A stretch of 64,000 nt of DNA, from assembly GCA_001724265.1 (NCBI GenBank), contig MEDY01000082.1, positions 22,231 through 86,230 of the forward strand, written 5' to 3'. Origin of the DNA: Rhizaria sp. SCN 62-66 (Eukaryota > Rhizaria, unplaced). The translations under genes were made by a program, and so were the position numbers. Each line of letters begins with the position of its first letter. Position 1 is the first letter of the stretch. The notes below the pieces were generated by a model. It did no database searches. It worked only from the letters and a program-made list of their open reading frames with translations, and was not told the origin of the DNA. Positions 1 to 13,507 of the stretch are shown here, one piece after another.

Positions 1-3000
1 GTGGAGCGACTGCGCGAAGGACACAATGTCACTGAGAACACTGGTACTTATACCAGGGGTACTTACGTTCTCCACGCCGTCATTGTTCACGTTGACAACG
101 TGCCAGACGGAGGCAAATGTGGGGGAGATTTGCGAAAAAGCAAGCAAGTCATTGAGACTCCACTTTGACTCACCATTCATCTCGTCACCGCTCGCACTAG
201 CGCTGGAAATATTGGCGTCGGCATGATTCATCGTCGCAACAAAGTTCGTGATGGCGTCAGCGCAAATGCCCTTCATTGCCTGCGCCAACGGCACCTTGCG
301 GGTCTTCTTCTTCTTCCCCGCCATGACTGCCGCAGCGAAGACCTCGGCCTCGGCATCCGCCTCGGCGGCCAGCAGCGGCAGCGTCGCGGCGTCGAGCGCC
401 AAGCAGGTGTCGGCCGCAGCGGCGAGGGACTGAAGCAGCGCAAGCGTGGCTTCGTACTCCTGGCAGTAGAGGTGCATCAGGCACTCGGTCGGGGAAAGCT
501 GCAGAGGGGAAATGAGAGGAATCGAGCCGTCGTTGTCGTTCTGATCGTTAACATTGTCATAATCATAGTCGTTGTCATCGTTGGCGGTGCGAAGGTCGGC
601 GTGCCAGATCGAAGGGGCGGTGTAAGTTCCCGCGGCACTTAGATCCGCCACACTGGCGGGAAGTGAAGCCGCCAGCGCAGACAAGTAAGGGGGGAGCACC
701 CTTAGACCGGCGGCCAGAGAGAGCGCCGGGGTGACCAAGTCCGCGCCCTGCCCCTGGGTGATACCGGTGAGATTGACGCCGGCGTAAGACACAACGGGCT
801 CTTGGTCATGCTGCTGCTCTTGCTCATCGTGGTCCAAACGCTTCTTGTGCAGCTGCTGACCTCCTTGCTTTTGCTCTTGCTCTTGCTCCTGCAGTTGCTG
901 CTGCTGTTGCTGTTGGGTGCGCGCATTCTCCAAGGATAACACAAGAAAAGGAGGCAGGCTGCGGTCACCCGCGTTGATGTTGTTGTGATTACGACTGGAC
1001 GCGTTTGTACTCGTGTCTGTGTTCTCCTGGAACTTCGATGCGAACGTGATATACTTCGAGATGTAAGTGCCTAGCGAGAATGTAAGTACCTGCAGCAGTG
1101 TTTTGGGAGACGGCTTCACCGACGGAACAGCAATACCGTTGGCGCTGATGGTACCGCTCGCGCTGTTGAAGTAGTACGTGTCATCGTAGGTGCTCACACT
1201 GAGATCGAAAGGTAACGCCAACGGGTTAGCAATACGCGCAAACAGCAGCGGCGGTGACACGCGCGGAGTCGCAACATCGGCGGGGAGACTACTGACGCCA
1301 GACAGCTGCACATGTCCCAGCACGTCCGAAGCCCCCGCCTCGTCACTATGGAGGCCGAGGCCGGCGCGGGTGGGCACGACGGCGGTCAGCAGCGCTTGCG
1401 TGGCGAGGGTGGCGGTCTCAGCCCACTCGAGCGCCAACGCAGTCTCGCACACGGACTGCAGCGGCACCAACGCGGCGCCGGACGCGGCGAGGATTTGCTT
1501 CAACCCCACTGCGGCATTAATCGGACTTGCAGAGGTGTTGCCGTAGCGGCTCACGTTCGACGTGTTGCTGCCGCTGCTGCCGCTGTTGTTGTTGGTGAGA
1601 GTTGAAGAGAGATACGCCCACCAGTTGACCGGCGTGTTCATCGTCGGAGTCCAGTCCAGCTCGCTACTTAGACGCTCTGAGGAGGCACTTACAGCGCCGT
1701 CGCTGGAGGAGGACAGCGATGGGGTACTCAGCGCGATGTAGCTCGGGGTAAGGGGGTTGACGTGGCTGCCGGTGGCGACGCCCGCGGGGGCACGTAGCGC
1801 GCGTTGCACCAAGACAGAGGCAGCGGGACCGAAAAAGGCCGACAGGGCACTCTTGTTGCTGCTGCCGTTGCGCAAGGCCACAGCAGTGGTTGTGATGTGG
1901 GGGCCGAAGACCGCGTTGCCACCAGTGCTCGCGATGAACTTGCTCACAACACTCTCGTGGTAATTCTTGCTGTCGTTGGCGCTTGTGCCATTCGGGTTGG
2001 TGGTGAGATTAGAGAGGAGAGCAGAGAGAATGCCTTGGTAGCGCGCGCGCGCGGCCGGTGACAGCGGCTGCGGCGGCAGCAACAGGACAGCCTCCGCGAA
2101 CAACAGTGTGGCGTAAATGGGGCTCACCTTGCCCAATGTCGCAAGGACACGTGCCATGCTAACATCACTCCGGATAGCAAAGCCACGACTCGCGTTTACA
2201 CTCGCGCTTGGGTTGGAGGCGTTGGCGTTCGCGGTGTTGGCGCCAGTGATATGAGCGTAGTTAGTGTTCTTGTTGCTAAGCAAGAGACTGTGAGCCGCGA
2301 ACGTGTCACGGTCGATAACGCCCGGGTACTTACACAAGTCACTTACAGGCACAACCTCAGTGAACTGGTCGCCAGTCAAATACACCGACCGGGGCGCCTC
2401 CGCAGCGCCACCGGCCGCGGCTGAGGCGACTGTGAGCGGAGGGGACGGGGAAGGCGCGATTTTGACGTTGTACAGAACAACGACGTCGCCGGCAGCAATC
2501 GAGGCCAGCGTTGCAATCCTAATGGAAAATACACAAAAACGACAATTTAATCAGAATTATAATAAGATATCGCGAGAAGAATGAAATCAACGATAAAGTG
2601 ATCTTAGATTCAAGTAGGAGTTGAAATTAAGCGCAGTAAAACATGTTTTCAGCTTTAAAGTTGGTTTTCGGAAGATTATAAGAAACGTACCTCGTGTTGG
2701 ACGCCAGCTGCACAGGCACACACACGGGCGCAGGGAAGCTATTGCTGCTCGGACCAAAAGCAGCGTCTTTAGCGGCAATGATAGCGCGGGAAGTCGAGAT
2801 GTCAGCAAGACAGAGCCAGCGCTTCGCCATGAGTCCCTTGCCGCCCTTGCTGCCGACACTGGCACGGGCCGCCGCCGGGGCACTTACACCAACGGCGGAG
2901 GTACTTAGACCCCCCTGAGGGTTGTAGATGGCGTCAGTTAGCGACGCCGCGTTGGCTTTGGCGTGCGCCTTCATCGACAGCACAGACGCCAAGTTACTGT

Positions 3001-6000
3001 GGTGACCGTGGGCAGCGCCGGAGCCAAACATACTAGTCGCAGGAGCAGTGGCAGCGCCCGTGGCGGGGGCGCCAAAGGCTGAGCGCTCGAGCTTCGACGC
3101 ACGGACGACAATACCGACAACGTTCACAGTCTTTCCTTCGGGCTGCGTGTAGAGCTCGTCTAACGGGGTGAACGGCGGGTGTAAGTACCCCATCCGGCCG
3201 CACTGCGGCGCCAACCGGGGCGCAGGCAGCTGCTGCTGCGACAACACAAACACATCCGCCTTGGGCTTGATGGGGTTCAGCGAGATCTCAACCGCGTGAC
3301 CGTGGGTCGCGGGCGGCTTAACTTTAAAGTTGCGGATCATGATGACGTCACCGATGTTAATGCGCGTATAATGGTCGCGGACGAGCGAGTTCCACAGCGT
3401 CGCCTTGATGCTGGCACCGGTGTTGTCGGTCAACAGCAGCTCAAACAGGAAAGGAGCCGGCTGGTAGTCACGGCCCTTGAGGGACGCGAAGGTGTTGGCG
3501 TTGTTGAGATTCGTGACAAGGTCAGCGTCAATGTTGTTACCGCCACTGCTGCTGCTACTAGAACGGGGCGTGGCGACAGTGTTGATCGGCTTCATGACAA
3601 CAGAACCGACATTGCTCGTGTCATCACGGAGAGTCGAAGTGCTGATCGCGGCGCTACCCGCAGCGCTGATCGCACTCACAAGCGCATTGCTACTGCTCGT
3701 GCTCGCGCTCTCGCTAGCGTGAGTTGCGCTGTTATCGCTGTCAGTCATACCGAGTGCGATGCTGCCCGTGGAAGTAGCGCCGCGGTCAGGCAGCGTGCCC
3801 CACTGGCCAAGCCCAGCCTCCGTCAGCGTGTCCTGATACACCGCCGCGTGCAAGCTACTTACATGCCCGCCCATGCGCCCCTTGCCCCTCGCAGCCTGGG
3901 CCGTGCTTGTACCAGCGGCTGAGGGAGCGTTGAGACCCGCGTTGGCGCTGGTGATCGCGCTGGTCTTGCTGGTCACATACGCGACCGGGTTAGCGTGGCT
4001 GCCGAAGCGCACGACGCGGCTCTTGGCCGAGACGCGCGCGATAAGCGTCGTCTCGGGGCGCACGGCCGCGGGCTCGGCGGCGAGCAGGGCGGCGACGGAG
4101 GTTAAGCTGTTGAGCATGCCGTCCGCGGCGGAGTTGAGGAGGACACAGGCGGCGGCCACGGTGTTGTCGGCCTTCTCTTCAAACCCGCCGAGCAAGCTAG
4201 AGCTAGTCAAGTTAGCGGCATCGCTGTCACGAGCAGCGTTGTTGGCGGTGCTGGCGGTGGCGGCGCGATCAGAGGCTAGGAACGGGGACCACGGTAAAGC
4301 AACGATGCCGTTGCCACCGTTAGCATTAGCGCTCGCAGTCGAGCTAGAGTGGGAGTGCGCGTGAGTGTCCTTGGTGATTTGTGGCAGCAGTGATAGCGCA
4401 GTGGAGCTACCGATGTTAGCGTGGGCGTTCATGGTGCTAAGAGATGAGAGCGGGAGCGCAGTCGTCGTCGTGTGCTGATAGTCAGTCAGCATGTCACTGA
4501 CATTCAACAGAGGCCTCTCCTCGTCGTCCTCAGCTGCAGCTGCTGCTGCTGATGCGGTGGTAGCGGCGCCGTCGGTGGTTACCTCAAGAAGCCCCTCGTC
4601 ATCCTCGTACTTATCGTAGTCAATTACAGCGATGCTATTGTCGACAGCGTCGCTATCAGACATCTTGACCGAAGAAGCGCTGTTGTTACTGACACGAGAG
4701 CTGTTGGGGTTTGCGCCCACAGCGGGGAAGAGCCAGTTAGCGATGGTGACGGCCTCGGCAACAGCAGCTGCCCCAGTCTCCGCCTCGGCCTCCGAGTCAG
4801 AGTGCGAGTCGTCGGACCCACTCGTGCTAGGACCCTTCTTGCTCTTGCTCTTGCTGGCGTTGTTGAGCTGCTCCAGCTGCTTCAGCAGCAGCGGCAGTTG
4901 CACGAGCCAGTTGTTGCGAACGCTGACGCCGACCTCGACCGCCGCCGCGACCGCTGCCGCGGCCTCAGCCTCGGCCGCCTCCGCAGCCGCGGTCGCCTGG
5001 TGCCGCAGCCGCCGCAGCTGCTGCTTCTGCGCCTTCTCAGCGTCCTTGTTCGCGCTAGAGCCGGTCGCGGCCGCGGCGGCCGCGGCGGAGGCCGCCTCAG
5101 CCTCAGTGACGAGAGCGGCCGCCGCGGTGACGGTTGTAACGGCAGCAACAGCCTTGGCCCTGGCCGCGCGCCTGGCCTGACGCTTCGCCGCCGTGGCCGC
5201 CGCGGCCGCGGCCGCCGTGGCCGCCGCAGTCGCAGCTTTGGCCGCGGCAGCGGCGGCGGAGGCGGCTTCGAGCCGCTGCGCACGGTCATACGGCGCGGTC
5301 CGCCAGTCTAAGGGGTAGTCGCTGTCATTTAAGGGGGCGGCAATGAGGCTCGCAGCGGGGGTGGCGTTGAGGTTTGCGATATAGCTGGAGACGGACGCAA
5401 GGAAGGCGGACGTCGCGGACTCGGCGGCCGCGGTGCTTGCGGTGGCGGAGCACAGCGGCTGCGGCAAAAGCACGGACAGCATATTGTCGGCATCCGGCGC
5501 GCTGGCTTGACTCGCGACCTTGTTAGCATTCGTGACCGTGAGCACGCCGACGTTAGACGAGTGAGTAGAGCTTGTGATTGCGCTGACGACGCTTGCTTTG
5601 CTGGCGTTGCGGGTGAATGCAAGGGCGGGGTGTAAGGGTGCGGGCATCACAGGCACTTCCGCGCCCTCATTCGCATACAACGGCACGTAGAACGTCGACA
5701 GCGACAACAGCGGCCGCGACTGAGTCTCCAGCGCGCCTTGTTGACTCAGCCAAACCAGGGCCTCTCCAGCATCCGCAGCGGCGGAAAGTGGAGGGGGGCG
5801 AAACACGTGACCCGCGAGGGCGAACTCGCCGCCGCTCACGGTCATCTGGCTGCTCACAGTCGCGGCAAAGCCACTGCTGCTGCTGCTGCTGCTGCGAACG
5901 TTCGCTCCCTCAGCACTCGTCGTAGTCACGAAATCAGCGCTGTTGCTGCGGTATGTAAGGGGACAAATGAGTGCGCCATTGCCAGTAGGCGCCCCCTTAG

Positions 6001-8563
6001 ACTGGTTTAAGGGGTTGAAGGGCGTGCCGGTGAGCAAGCACGTCCAACCGAAGGGGGACATAGCCTCCGTGGTCACAAACACAAGGCTCTTTTCACTCGC
6101 ACTCGCCTCGCTGCTGCTGCTGCTGCTCGCGGCCGCGGTAGTGCTAGCTGTGCTGGCAGTGGGGGCTTCGAATGCAAGGACGACGTTGTCCCTGATGTCG
6201 GCGACTGCGCTCATCCTAGCACTGGTAAATGCGCAATCGCCGTACTGTCCGTCTGAGACGTAAGTACCCTTCGACTCGAGCAGTGTAAGTGCCGCGGGAA
6301 CGGCGCAGTCGCGCATGTAAGTAGCCGTGAGCGCAAACAAGCTCGCCACAGACTCGGACTCAGCGTTGTCTAAGCGGATGGTCAAGAGCTTGCTATCGTC
6401 TCCACTGTTGTTCTTGCCGTCATCAGACCCGGGCGACGCGAGGAACAGAGCAGACTGAACAAGGGATAGCAGCTCAGCACTGCTGGTGCCAGCAGCAGCG
6501 GCCGCAGTTTCAAACGCCAAAGTGAGTCCAGAGGTAAAGCTAGAGCTAGAATTAGCGGCGGAGTTGGAGTTTGTGTTGTTAAGAGCGATACCGGTGTTAC
6601 CAAGCCTCAGACCGCCACCACTCGTGTGAGATGTGCTTAGAGATGTTTTGGCGAGGGCGTTAGTGTGCGTGATCGCAGCGAGTGCGAGTGCCAGCGCGAG
6701 CTTATAGGGCACGCCGACGACGCTGAGCGCTACAGCAGTGCTGTGGGCCGCGAGCATCAGCGCCCGCAGCTTGTACGCGACACACGCCTGGACAAACACG
6801 CTACTCTCATCGCTAAAGCCACGATCACTGCCACTTCCATTGACAGCATTCGCACTGGCGCTAGCGCTAGCGCTGGCACTGGAGGCGGCACTCGTTGCAG
6901 CGAGAGCAACCGCGTTGTTGTTGTTGTTAGCGTCGGCGTTCGCGTTGAAGTTACTGTTGTTGGCGATCGTGAGAGCGAGGTGACTCCAATCAGCGCTACT
7001 TAGACCCGTGTACGGGGCGGCGGTACTTAAATCATGCGCGTACGCGTCCCTGAGCACATTGACAGTAGACAGCGGCACTTCGCCGCTCACAGTCACTCGG
7101 CTCCACTGGGTGACCGTGAGCACGGTGCCGTATCTAAGTACCCCACTAAGTACCAGCGGCGCGAGACGCGGGTGCAGCAGCAGCTTCGTCTGGTAACGGC
7201 CGTCAGTAAGCACGATGTCGTATCCCAAAGTTAAGTCGTGCAGCGGCTTGTTCACGGCCGAAGTTAAGCTGCTGCCGAGACCGAGAGGAGAGAGTGAGCT
7301 GAAATTGATGACGTCAGCGTTTGCCTTAGCGATGATACGGCTGACAACCTCATCTTGCTGCTCGTGCGCCTGGCTGCGACTGTTGTTGCGGCTATCAGCC
7401 CTGGCCGCGGCAGCCATGGCCGCCACGGAGGCCAGCAGTGGCTGAGAAAAGGGCGTTGTGTGTGCGGTGTTGCAGTTGTCGACGGTGGCGTACATCTGGG
7501 GACTCGCGAGGAACGCGTGGATCGACACCACTTGAAGCGTGATTCCACTTCCGCTATCATTACTACTGACACTAGCTGCGCTTGAAGAAGAAGACTCATT
7601 CGCATTCGCACTCGTACTCGCATTCGCACTCGCGCTCAAGCTCGCGTTGGTGTTGTTCGAGATTAAGCCGCTGTTGTTGATGCCATTGTTCAAAATCAAG
7701 CCGCCCATGCGGAGCAGATCACTGGCGAAAGCTCCCTCCTCGTTCGCGTTCTGCTGATCGCCGTCAGAGGCACGCGTACCGGCGGCACCCGCGGTGCCCG
7801 AGCTCGAACTACTGGAGCTACTCGTGGCCTGGCCCTGGCTCTGGGGCAGGCAGTAGGTCTGCAGCAGCACGGGGACGCCGTTCGCGGTGAGCAGAGGCAG
7901 CGGCAGACACGGGGGGCCCTGGAGCAAGCCCGCCGGCACCGCAGGGGCCGCCGCCGTCGCCGCCGCCGCAGCAGCTGCAGCAGGAGCTGCAGTCGCTGCA
8001 GTCACAACCACACCAGCATCTGCACTAACATTCGCGGTGTTGCCGCTGCTATTGCCGTCAGCGGGGGGCGTGAGGAGAGTGTGGACGCTTTTGCGCAGCT
8101 GCAGCAGCTGCTCCGTCCGCAGCGGCGACTTCGTGCTGAGGTTCGCGCCCGCAGCAGCAGCAGCGTCGTCAGCTCTGCTGGCCGCCGTGGCTGTGGCGGT
8201 GGCGGGCGGTGTGATGTGGCTCAGCAGCCCCGTTGCCAGCCGCAGCAGGCAGCGGCGCGCGACGACCGGGCCGGCGCCCAGCTCCAGCAGCGTCTGCCAG
8301 TCACCGCTTCCCTGCACCGCAAAAGTGGCGTTGCTACTATGAGACGAGGCGGGGGCGGGGGCGAGGGTGGGCTGGGGGAGGTTGAGAGCGAGGGCGGTGG
8401 CCAGGAGCTTGGGGTTCTTCGTGAGGGTCGAGAACAACACGGAATGGTGCGGAGCGCGCGCTAAGAGCGATGTCAGCGAGGACTCAGCAGGGGCTGCCGC
8501 CGCCGCAGCAGCAGCAGCGGAGGCGGAGGCAGCAGCGGACGCGTTGCTGGATCGTGAGGTCAT
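1..8563 (-). CDS. RPA1/RADX-like multi-OB-fold ssDNA-binding protein, 3' end outside window
   Basis: Probable single-stranded-DNA-binding protein with RPA1-type OB folds, acting in replication or repair; RADX is the closest kind I can name. Exon 1 is 8563-2691 (ATG at 8563) and exon 2 is 2518-1, continuing off the window; the junction is AG|GTACGT...TTAG|G, phase 2. About 2797 residues are visible. Residues ~445-505 read like an RPA1 N-terminal OB fold (GYDIVLTDGRYQTKLLLHP, then a VLRYGTVLTV-like strand). Residues ~1700-1770 carry a second OB fold (FLFELLLTDNTGASIKATLW, then INIGDVIMIRNFKVK). A third spans ~1808-1990 across the intron (KTVNVVGIVVRASK ... AGDVVVLYNVKI). The rest is Ala/Ser/Asn low complexity with an Ala-rich, charged stretch at ~1090-1260. 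It is far longer than RPA1 or RADX. The OB assignment is by motif resemblance; the RADX label is inference. Confidence 0.6.
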
Positions 8564-9731
8564 GTTATTGCACAGTCGCACGATGCAGGCGCAGTGAGGT
8601 GCGCGTTAGGCGTTAAGCACGCGGTATGCGAGAGAGAAAGAGTGGTGTTTGCTTGGGCTGCTGCAGGATAGAACAAGCCAGATGCAGGGGCCGCCACTGG
8701 GGGTTGAGGTGGAAGTGCGGTCGTCTCGCTGCTCGGGAGAGAAGGATCGAACCTGAAGGTGCTCTGCACGAGAGGCATAAGCAAGATAAGAGAATTCAAG
8801 CAGGACAAGGACGTGTAAAAGCGTTATTCAGTACAATTTGCACGGGTTGCAAAGACAAATAGTGTAGGGGCATGGTGGGCAGCGCATGGAAAGCGAGCGA
8901 ACGAATGGCGGGAAGGGCGCTTGGCGCCACAAGCAAGTCGTATCATTTCTCGTTCTAGTACAAAATTATGACCATCAGTGAAAAAAATCAAAAACAATCC
9001 CAGCTAATATCAATCATTTCACACAATATATTTTAATTAAATATCTTAAGTCCAGAAATACACACCACAAGCGACATTTCTCCACACTTGACCCTAGCTT
9101 GACGACGACGAAGAACTAAAAACTGTATCGACAAGCTTTGGTCTGCGAGCTGGCTCGTTGGCGGCCGAAGAGGCTGACAAAGCAGGCTTCGAGGGAGGCA
9201 ATGAGCTCGTCAGTTCACTATGTGCGCTTTTGTATACGAGAATATACCTTAGTTCTCTTCATGTTTGATTTTCAATTTGTGCGCAATGCTTATATTTGTG
9301 CTGCTGCGGCTGGACAAGGCAGTGCGTGCGAGTCGCGTCCTCCTAGGCGGCCATCGCGTCTTCAACACCACATTTCGTCCTCAAACACGATACTTTTCGT
9401 TGTGAAACTTTTATTTATTGCTATTAATTTTAGTATATTTTACTATAATCTTGCAGTACCCGCTAAATCGCCCACATTCCTCTTGAATTCCCTCATTTTG
9501 CGTGTATCTCGTGCGTTTTGAAGACCGCTTTTATTGGCCGCGTCATCCAAGCTTTTCTTCGACGTTTGTAGCCGCGCTTCGTGACGTTCCCTTTTTCTTA
9601 GCACACCTCGCTGCCGCCTTTAGAGAGAGCTCCTCCGCGGTTTTGCTTCTCTCTGCGCACGCGTTGGCTGGCGACACGGTTTGCGTTACTCTTCACCCCT
9701 TTTAACTCACCTCAGCGTGGTTTTTGAGTGA
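8564..9731. other. Divergent intergenic region between the OB-fold and hydrolase genes
   Basis: About 1.2 kb between two divergently transcribed genes, so it should hold both promoters. The part from ~8940 to 9120 is AT-rich. No tRNA or other RNA gene could be recognised. It may contain an unfound first exon of the hydrolase gene, because that gene's open frame begins at 9732 without an ATG. Confidence 0.4.
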
Positions 9732-9940
9732 ACTTCGGCCACCATTTCGTCGCCGCTCCTCTCAAGCTCTTCCCCTCGCACCACCGCTAATCTTAACATC
9801 ACCGCTAGCAGCGCCGCCAAGAACAACACCGGCAACGCGACTGACAACAGCGTCGGCACTTACCAAGCCCCTCCTCCCGTTCCACACAACAACAGCAACT
9901 CGACACTCAAGGAGGAGCAACAACAGCAGCAACAGCAGCA

Positions 9941-9982
<42 letters not shown>

Positions 9983-12395
9983 CCGGTCCTTCGGCGACCC
10001 CCGCACCGCTTTCGACTTTGTTTTTGAACGGGGCGCCCCTAACGCTCCCACAACCACCAACAGCAACAAAGCTAATTCGAGCACTCCCCACAAAGCGCAC
10101 ACAGGCGTAAAGACAAAGCACCACAGCAAGTCTACTGTAAGCGAGAATCGGTCGATTCCAGCGAAGCACACCGCCGCTACCGCCGCCGCCGCCGCCCTCG
10201 CTGCCGCCGCTGCTGACTCTGCCTCTGCCGTTGACTCGGAGTCTTCAGTGAGTGTAGGTGCTGCTGCCGCTGCCAAGGCTAGTTACGGTTCGTTGCGAGA
10301 CTCGCCCAGCCAGCCCACTGCGTCCGGCGCCGCTTCCCCCGCTGAGGTTTACAGCTACAGCTACAGCCGCTGGGACAACACTGTTGTAAGCAACAACACT
10401 CAAGCCAAACACAAGGGCAAGAGCCACAACAATAGAGTCCCGAAAGCTGCTGCTCGTGGATCGAACGCGAAGAGCCACTCGAACTACACTCGTTTCGACG
10501 ACGAAAGCGAGAACGTTACCCACAGTCCCGAAGACGACGACAACGGTAATCGCAACTCTTACGCCGACTTTGACGACAACAACGAGCACGACGATACTTT
10601 TAGCGACGAGTCTGACAACTTCCCTTTCCCTTCGGACCGTTTCCCCGCAACCCCTTACCCCGCCGTCACCCCCGCTCTAAGTGCCCCCTTACACACCGGC
10701 AGCTCTAGCACTGACGACGAAGAGAGTATCTTCCAAATGTCGTCGTTCTGCAACTGTCTCGGCGTTGACTGGCTGCTCTGCTGCTTCGGCTGTCTCACGC
10801 TCGCGGGCTGCCGCCACCGCATCGCAGAGCGGCTTGTCTATTTCCCGCCCAAGCCCCCCATGTACATCGTTCTTAACAACAACAACAGCAACAGCAACAG
10901 CGCTGGCGCGAACGCTGAGTTGAACTCGAACGCCGCCAACGACAATGCAACCGTTAGCTGCTCCAACTCCAACGCGGTCGCCGGCCCTCAGACGTTTTGG
11001 TGCATCGATATCGATAACGACAACGAGCGCGTAGAGCCTATCAGCGAGCCCGAGGGCCGTTATGAGATGATTCCGACGAGTATGGGCCACAAGATCGCGA
11101 CTCTGTGGATCCCTTGCCACGCCGCCGTTGCCGAGGGCTGCAACCTCAACCCTAGCGGCAATAATAACAACAACAACAGCAACGCGAATGGTGCGAGTGC
11201 GAGCGAGATTGTGAGTGCGCTTGTGACTGGCACTAAGGCCAGCGCTCAGGCTGAGGCTGAGGCGTCACTCGCCGCTGCCGCTGCCGCCGAGGACGAGAAC
11301 GCCTTCGCCAACCTCACCGGTGGCAGCAACGCGGCTCCGAACGCGACCGGCAGCAAGGCGAGTAATAGCTTCTACAGCGAGGATTTCGTCAACAGCGCCA
11401 GCCCCACCACGTCCGCCAACGCCGCCGCTGCCGAGGCTGCCGCGGCCGCCGCTGCCGCCGCGACGCCGCCCCATCTGCGCCAACGCGCGCGCGTGACACT
11501 GCTGTTCAGCCACGGCAACGCCGCCGACCTCGGTGCGATGAAGCCGCAGCTGCTGCGTCTGGCGCGCCGACTTAATGTCAACGTCTTCGCGTATGACTAC
11601 AGCGGCTACGGGCTGAGCGAGGGCCGCGCGACCCCGCGCAACACGCTGGCCGACGCCGAGGCCGCGCTGCTATACTTGAAGGCCAAGTACCCGCGGTGGA
11701 GCGAAAAGGTCATCTGCTACGGCCAGTCGCTGGGCTCAGCGCCGAGCATCTACCTGGGCGCGACGCACAAGGACAAGGTCGCGGGCGTGGTAATCCACTC
11801 GGGCCTCATGTCCGCGCTGCGCTGCGTGCGGCCGAACCTCAACTCGACCTATTTCTTCGACATTTTTCCCAACGTCGATCTCGTCAAGTCTGTCGAGGCA
11901 CCCTTGCTGGTGATTCATGGCGGCAAAGACCGGGACATCCCGCGCACACACGGTGAGATGCTCGTGGCCAACGCACCGCGGCCATACAAGCCCTGGTTTG
12001 CGCCCAACGCCGGCCACAACAACGTCGAGCTCAAGTACAGCGCGCTCTATGAGGCCAAGCTGGACGAGTTCGTCGCCGACGTCGTTGCTGGCGCGGCCGC
12101 GACCCGCTTCACCAAGGCCGAGTGCGTGGCGGGCTTTGCGGACCCCGGCGCGATCGCGGTCGCCGCGGCGGCCGTGGCGGCGGCGGGCGGCCACAGCGTG
12201 CCAGGGGCCGTGGCAATGGCCACTGTGCCCACTGCTAATGCGCCTGCGAGCAACAGGACGAGTAACAGCGGCAGCAACAAGACCGGCGCTGCTGGCGCTG
12301 CTGGTGCTGGCGCTGGTGCTGCAGCTGCGACTGGCGCCGGCGCGAGCAGTAGTATTAACAGTAGTGATCAGAAGTATATTGTGACGGGCAAGTGA
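9732..12395 (+). CDS. ABHD17-family alpha/beta hydrolase (protein depalmitoylase type)
   Basis: Serine hydrolase of the ABHD17 (FAM108) family, which in animals removes palmitate from membrane proteins. The conserved part starts at ATG 10737 with a Cys-rich MSSFCNCLGVDWLLCCFG segment followed by RIAERLVYFPPKPP. This matches the palmitoylated, membrane-binding N terminus of ABHD17. The fold follows: LLFSHGNAADLG (oxyanion strand), nucleophile Ser in CYGQSLGSAPS, Asp in IHGGKDRDIP, and His in NAGHNNVEL. From 10737 the protein is 552 residues, with a long Asn/Ala insertion before the hydrolase core and an Ala/Gly tail. Stop is TGA. The same frame stays open back to 9732, just after a TGA at 9729-9731, with coding-like composition and 21 Gln but no ATG. 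Either an upstream exon supplies the start or this stretch is a long leader. Family call is firm; the start is unresolved. Confidence 0.85.
9918..9980 (+). repeat. CAG/CAA repeat encoding 21 Gln
   Basis: Twenty-one consecutive CAG or CAA codons in the N-terminal extension of the hydrolase frame. The last twelve or so are almost pure CAG, so length variation by slippage is likely. Confidence 0.85.
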
Positions 12396-13507
12396 AGTTT
12401 TCGACTGCTGCTTGCAAAGCGAGCGCAAAGTAAAGCTTTTAAAATCACATGCCGAAGATAAGGAGGTCTGAGTTATTAATTAGTTGAATTTCAAGTTAGC
12501 TGTGTTTAGAGTCTATTAGTGGCGTTCAAATGGTGCTATTTCATTCGAGCCCTGATATGCCATATGCTAAGTTAAGAAGAGAGAAAGAAGAGAGAAAGAG
12601 AGTATGCTGCTTGTACTGTCTGTTGCTGCTATCCAAAGTAGTTTTGTAATTTTGTTTGAGTATGTGAGTACTGTTTTTTTTTTGTACGTACGTTTTAAAA
12701 GTTTAGATTCACCAATTTTGTCTTTGTTTGGTTTCATTATAACCAGAGAACAATAAATTAGCCAGTTTAAATTAGCCAAATCCAAGTATGCTTTGCATTG
12801 ATGTTCTATCAGTGTATTTCGCCTATTTGAGGTCAAAAGGCAATAAACGCAATATAGCTAATCTTTTTCTTTTTTTCTTTTTATTTTGTTGTTCAATAAA
12901 GTAAAAAGTTGAGCTGTACAGAGAAAAAAAAACAGCTGGAATACGTACGTGTGTTGGACGTAAAGTTACGGCAGCAGCAGCAACAGGAATAAGCTGCAGT
13001 AGCAATACAAAACAACAACACACAGAAACTGAGATAGTAACACTATACTCGGAGTAGAAACCCCCTACAGCAGCGTAAACGAGTCCTTTGACACGTAGAC
13101 CTATCTGTTTGCTAGCACTAGTACTAATGTTACCAGCAACAGTCGTAGTCTTAAAAAGACGACTCTTAATCGCATAGTACTTCGTGCGAGTGTACGTGCT
13201 AGAGTAAGTTCCGGTGCAACTACAAAGAAACAACGATCACGACAAAACCTATCAACATTATCATCCGTACAAAAAGTACACTCACAGATCAATAACTAAC
13301 AACCAGCAACAAGAAGCAGCATTAAACGCAAGCAGCAAGCAAACAGCAAACAGCTGCAAGTTGCTATGACTTACACACTAAAAAAATGCACGTAGCTGCG
13401 GCTAAACTTCAAGTTGCAGTGAAGCAGTCAGACTTGAAACAAGACAACATGAAGTCACACTCAAGCAAGACGCACGCACGCAACTCGAGCAGGTACGGCT
13501 TAATTTT
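12396..13507. other. Convergent 3' intergenic region
   Basis: AT-rich spacer between the ends of two convergent genes. It contains several AATAAA-like words on the plus strand (about 12751, 12842, 12896) that could serve as polyadenylation signals. No protein-like frame or RNA gene was recognised. Confidence 0.4.

Noticed and set aside
2627-8581. Start codon further upstream (GTG at 8581) for the OB-fold gene
   Set aside because: Nuclear genes start at ATG; the first in-frame ATG is 8563, followed directly by the Ser/Ala leader.
8744-8757. Possible tRNA (GGATCGAACC resembles a reversed B box)
   Set aside because: No T-stem pairing around it and no A box at the right distance on the minus strand.
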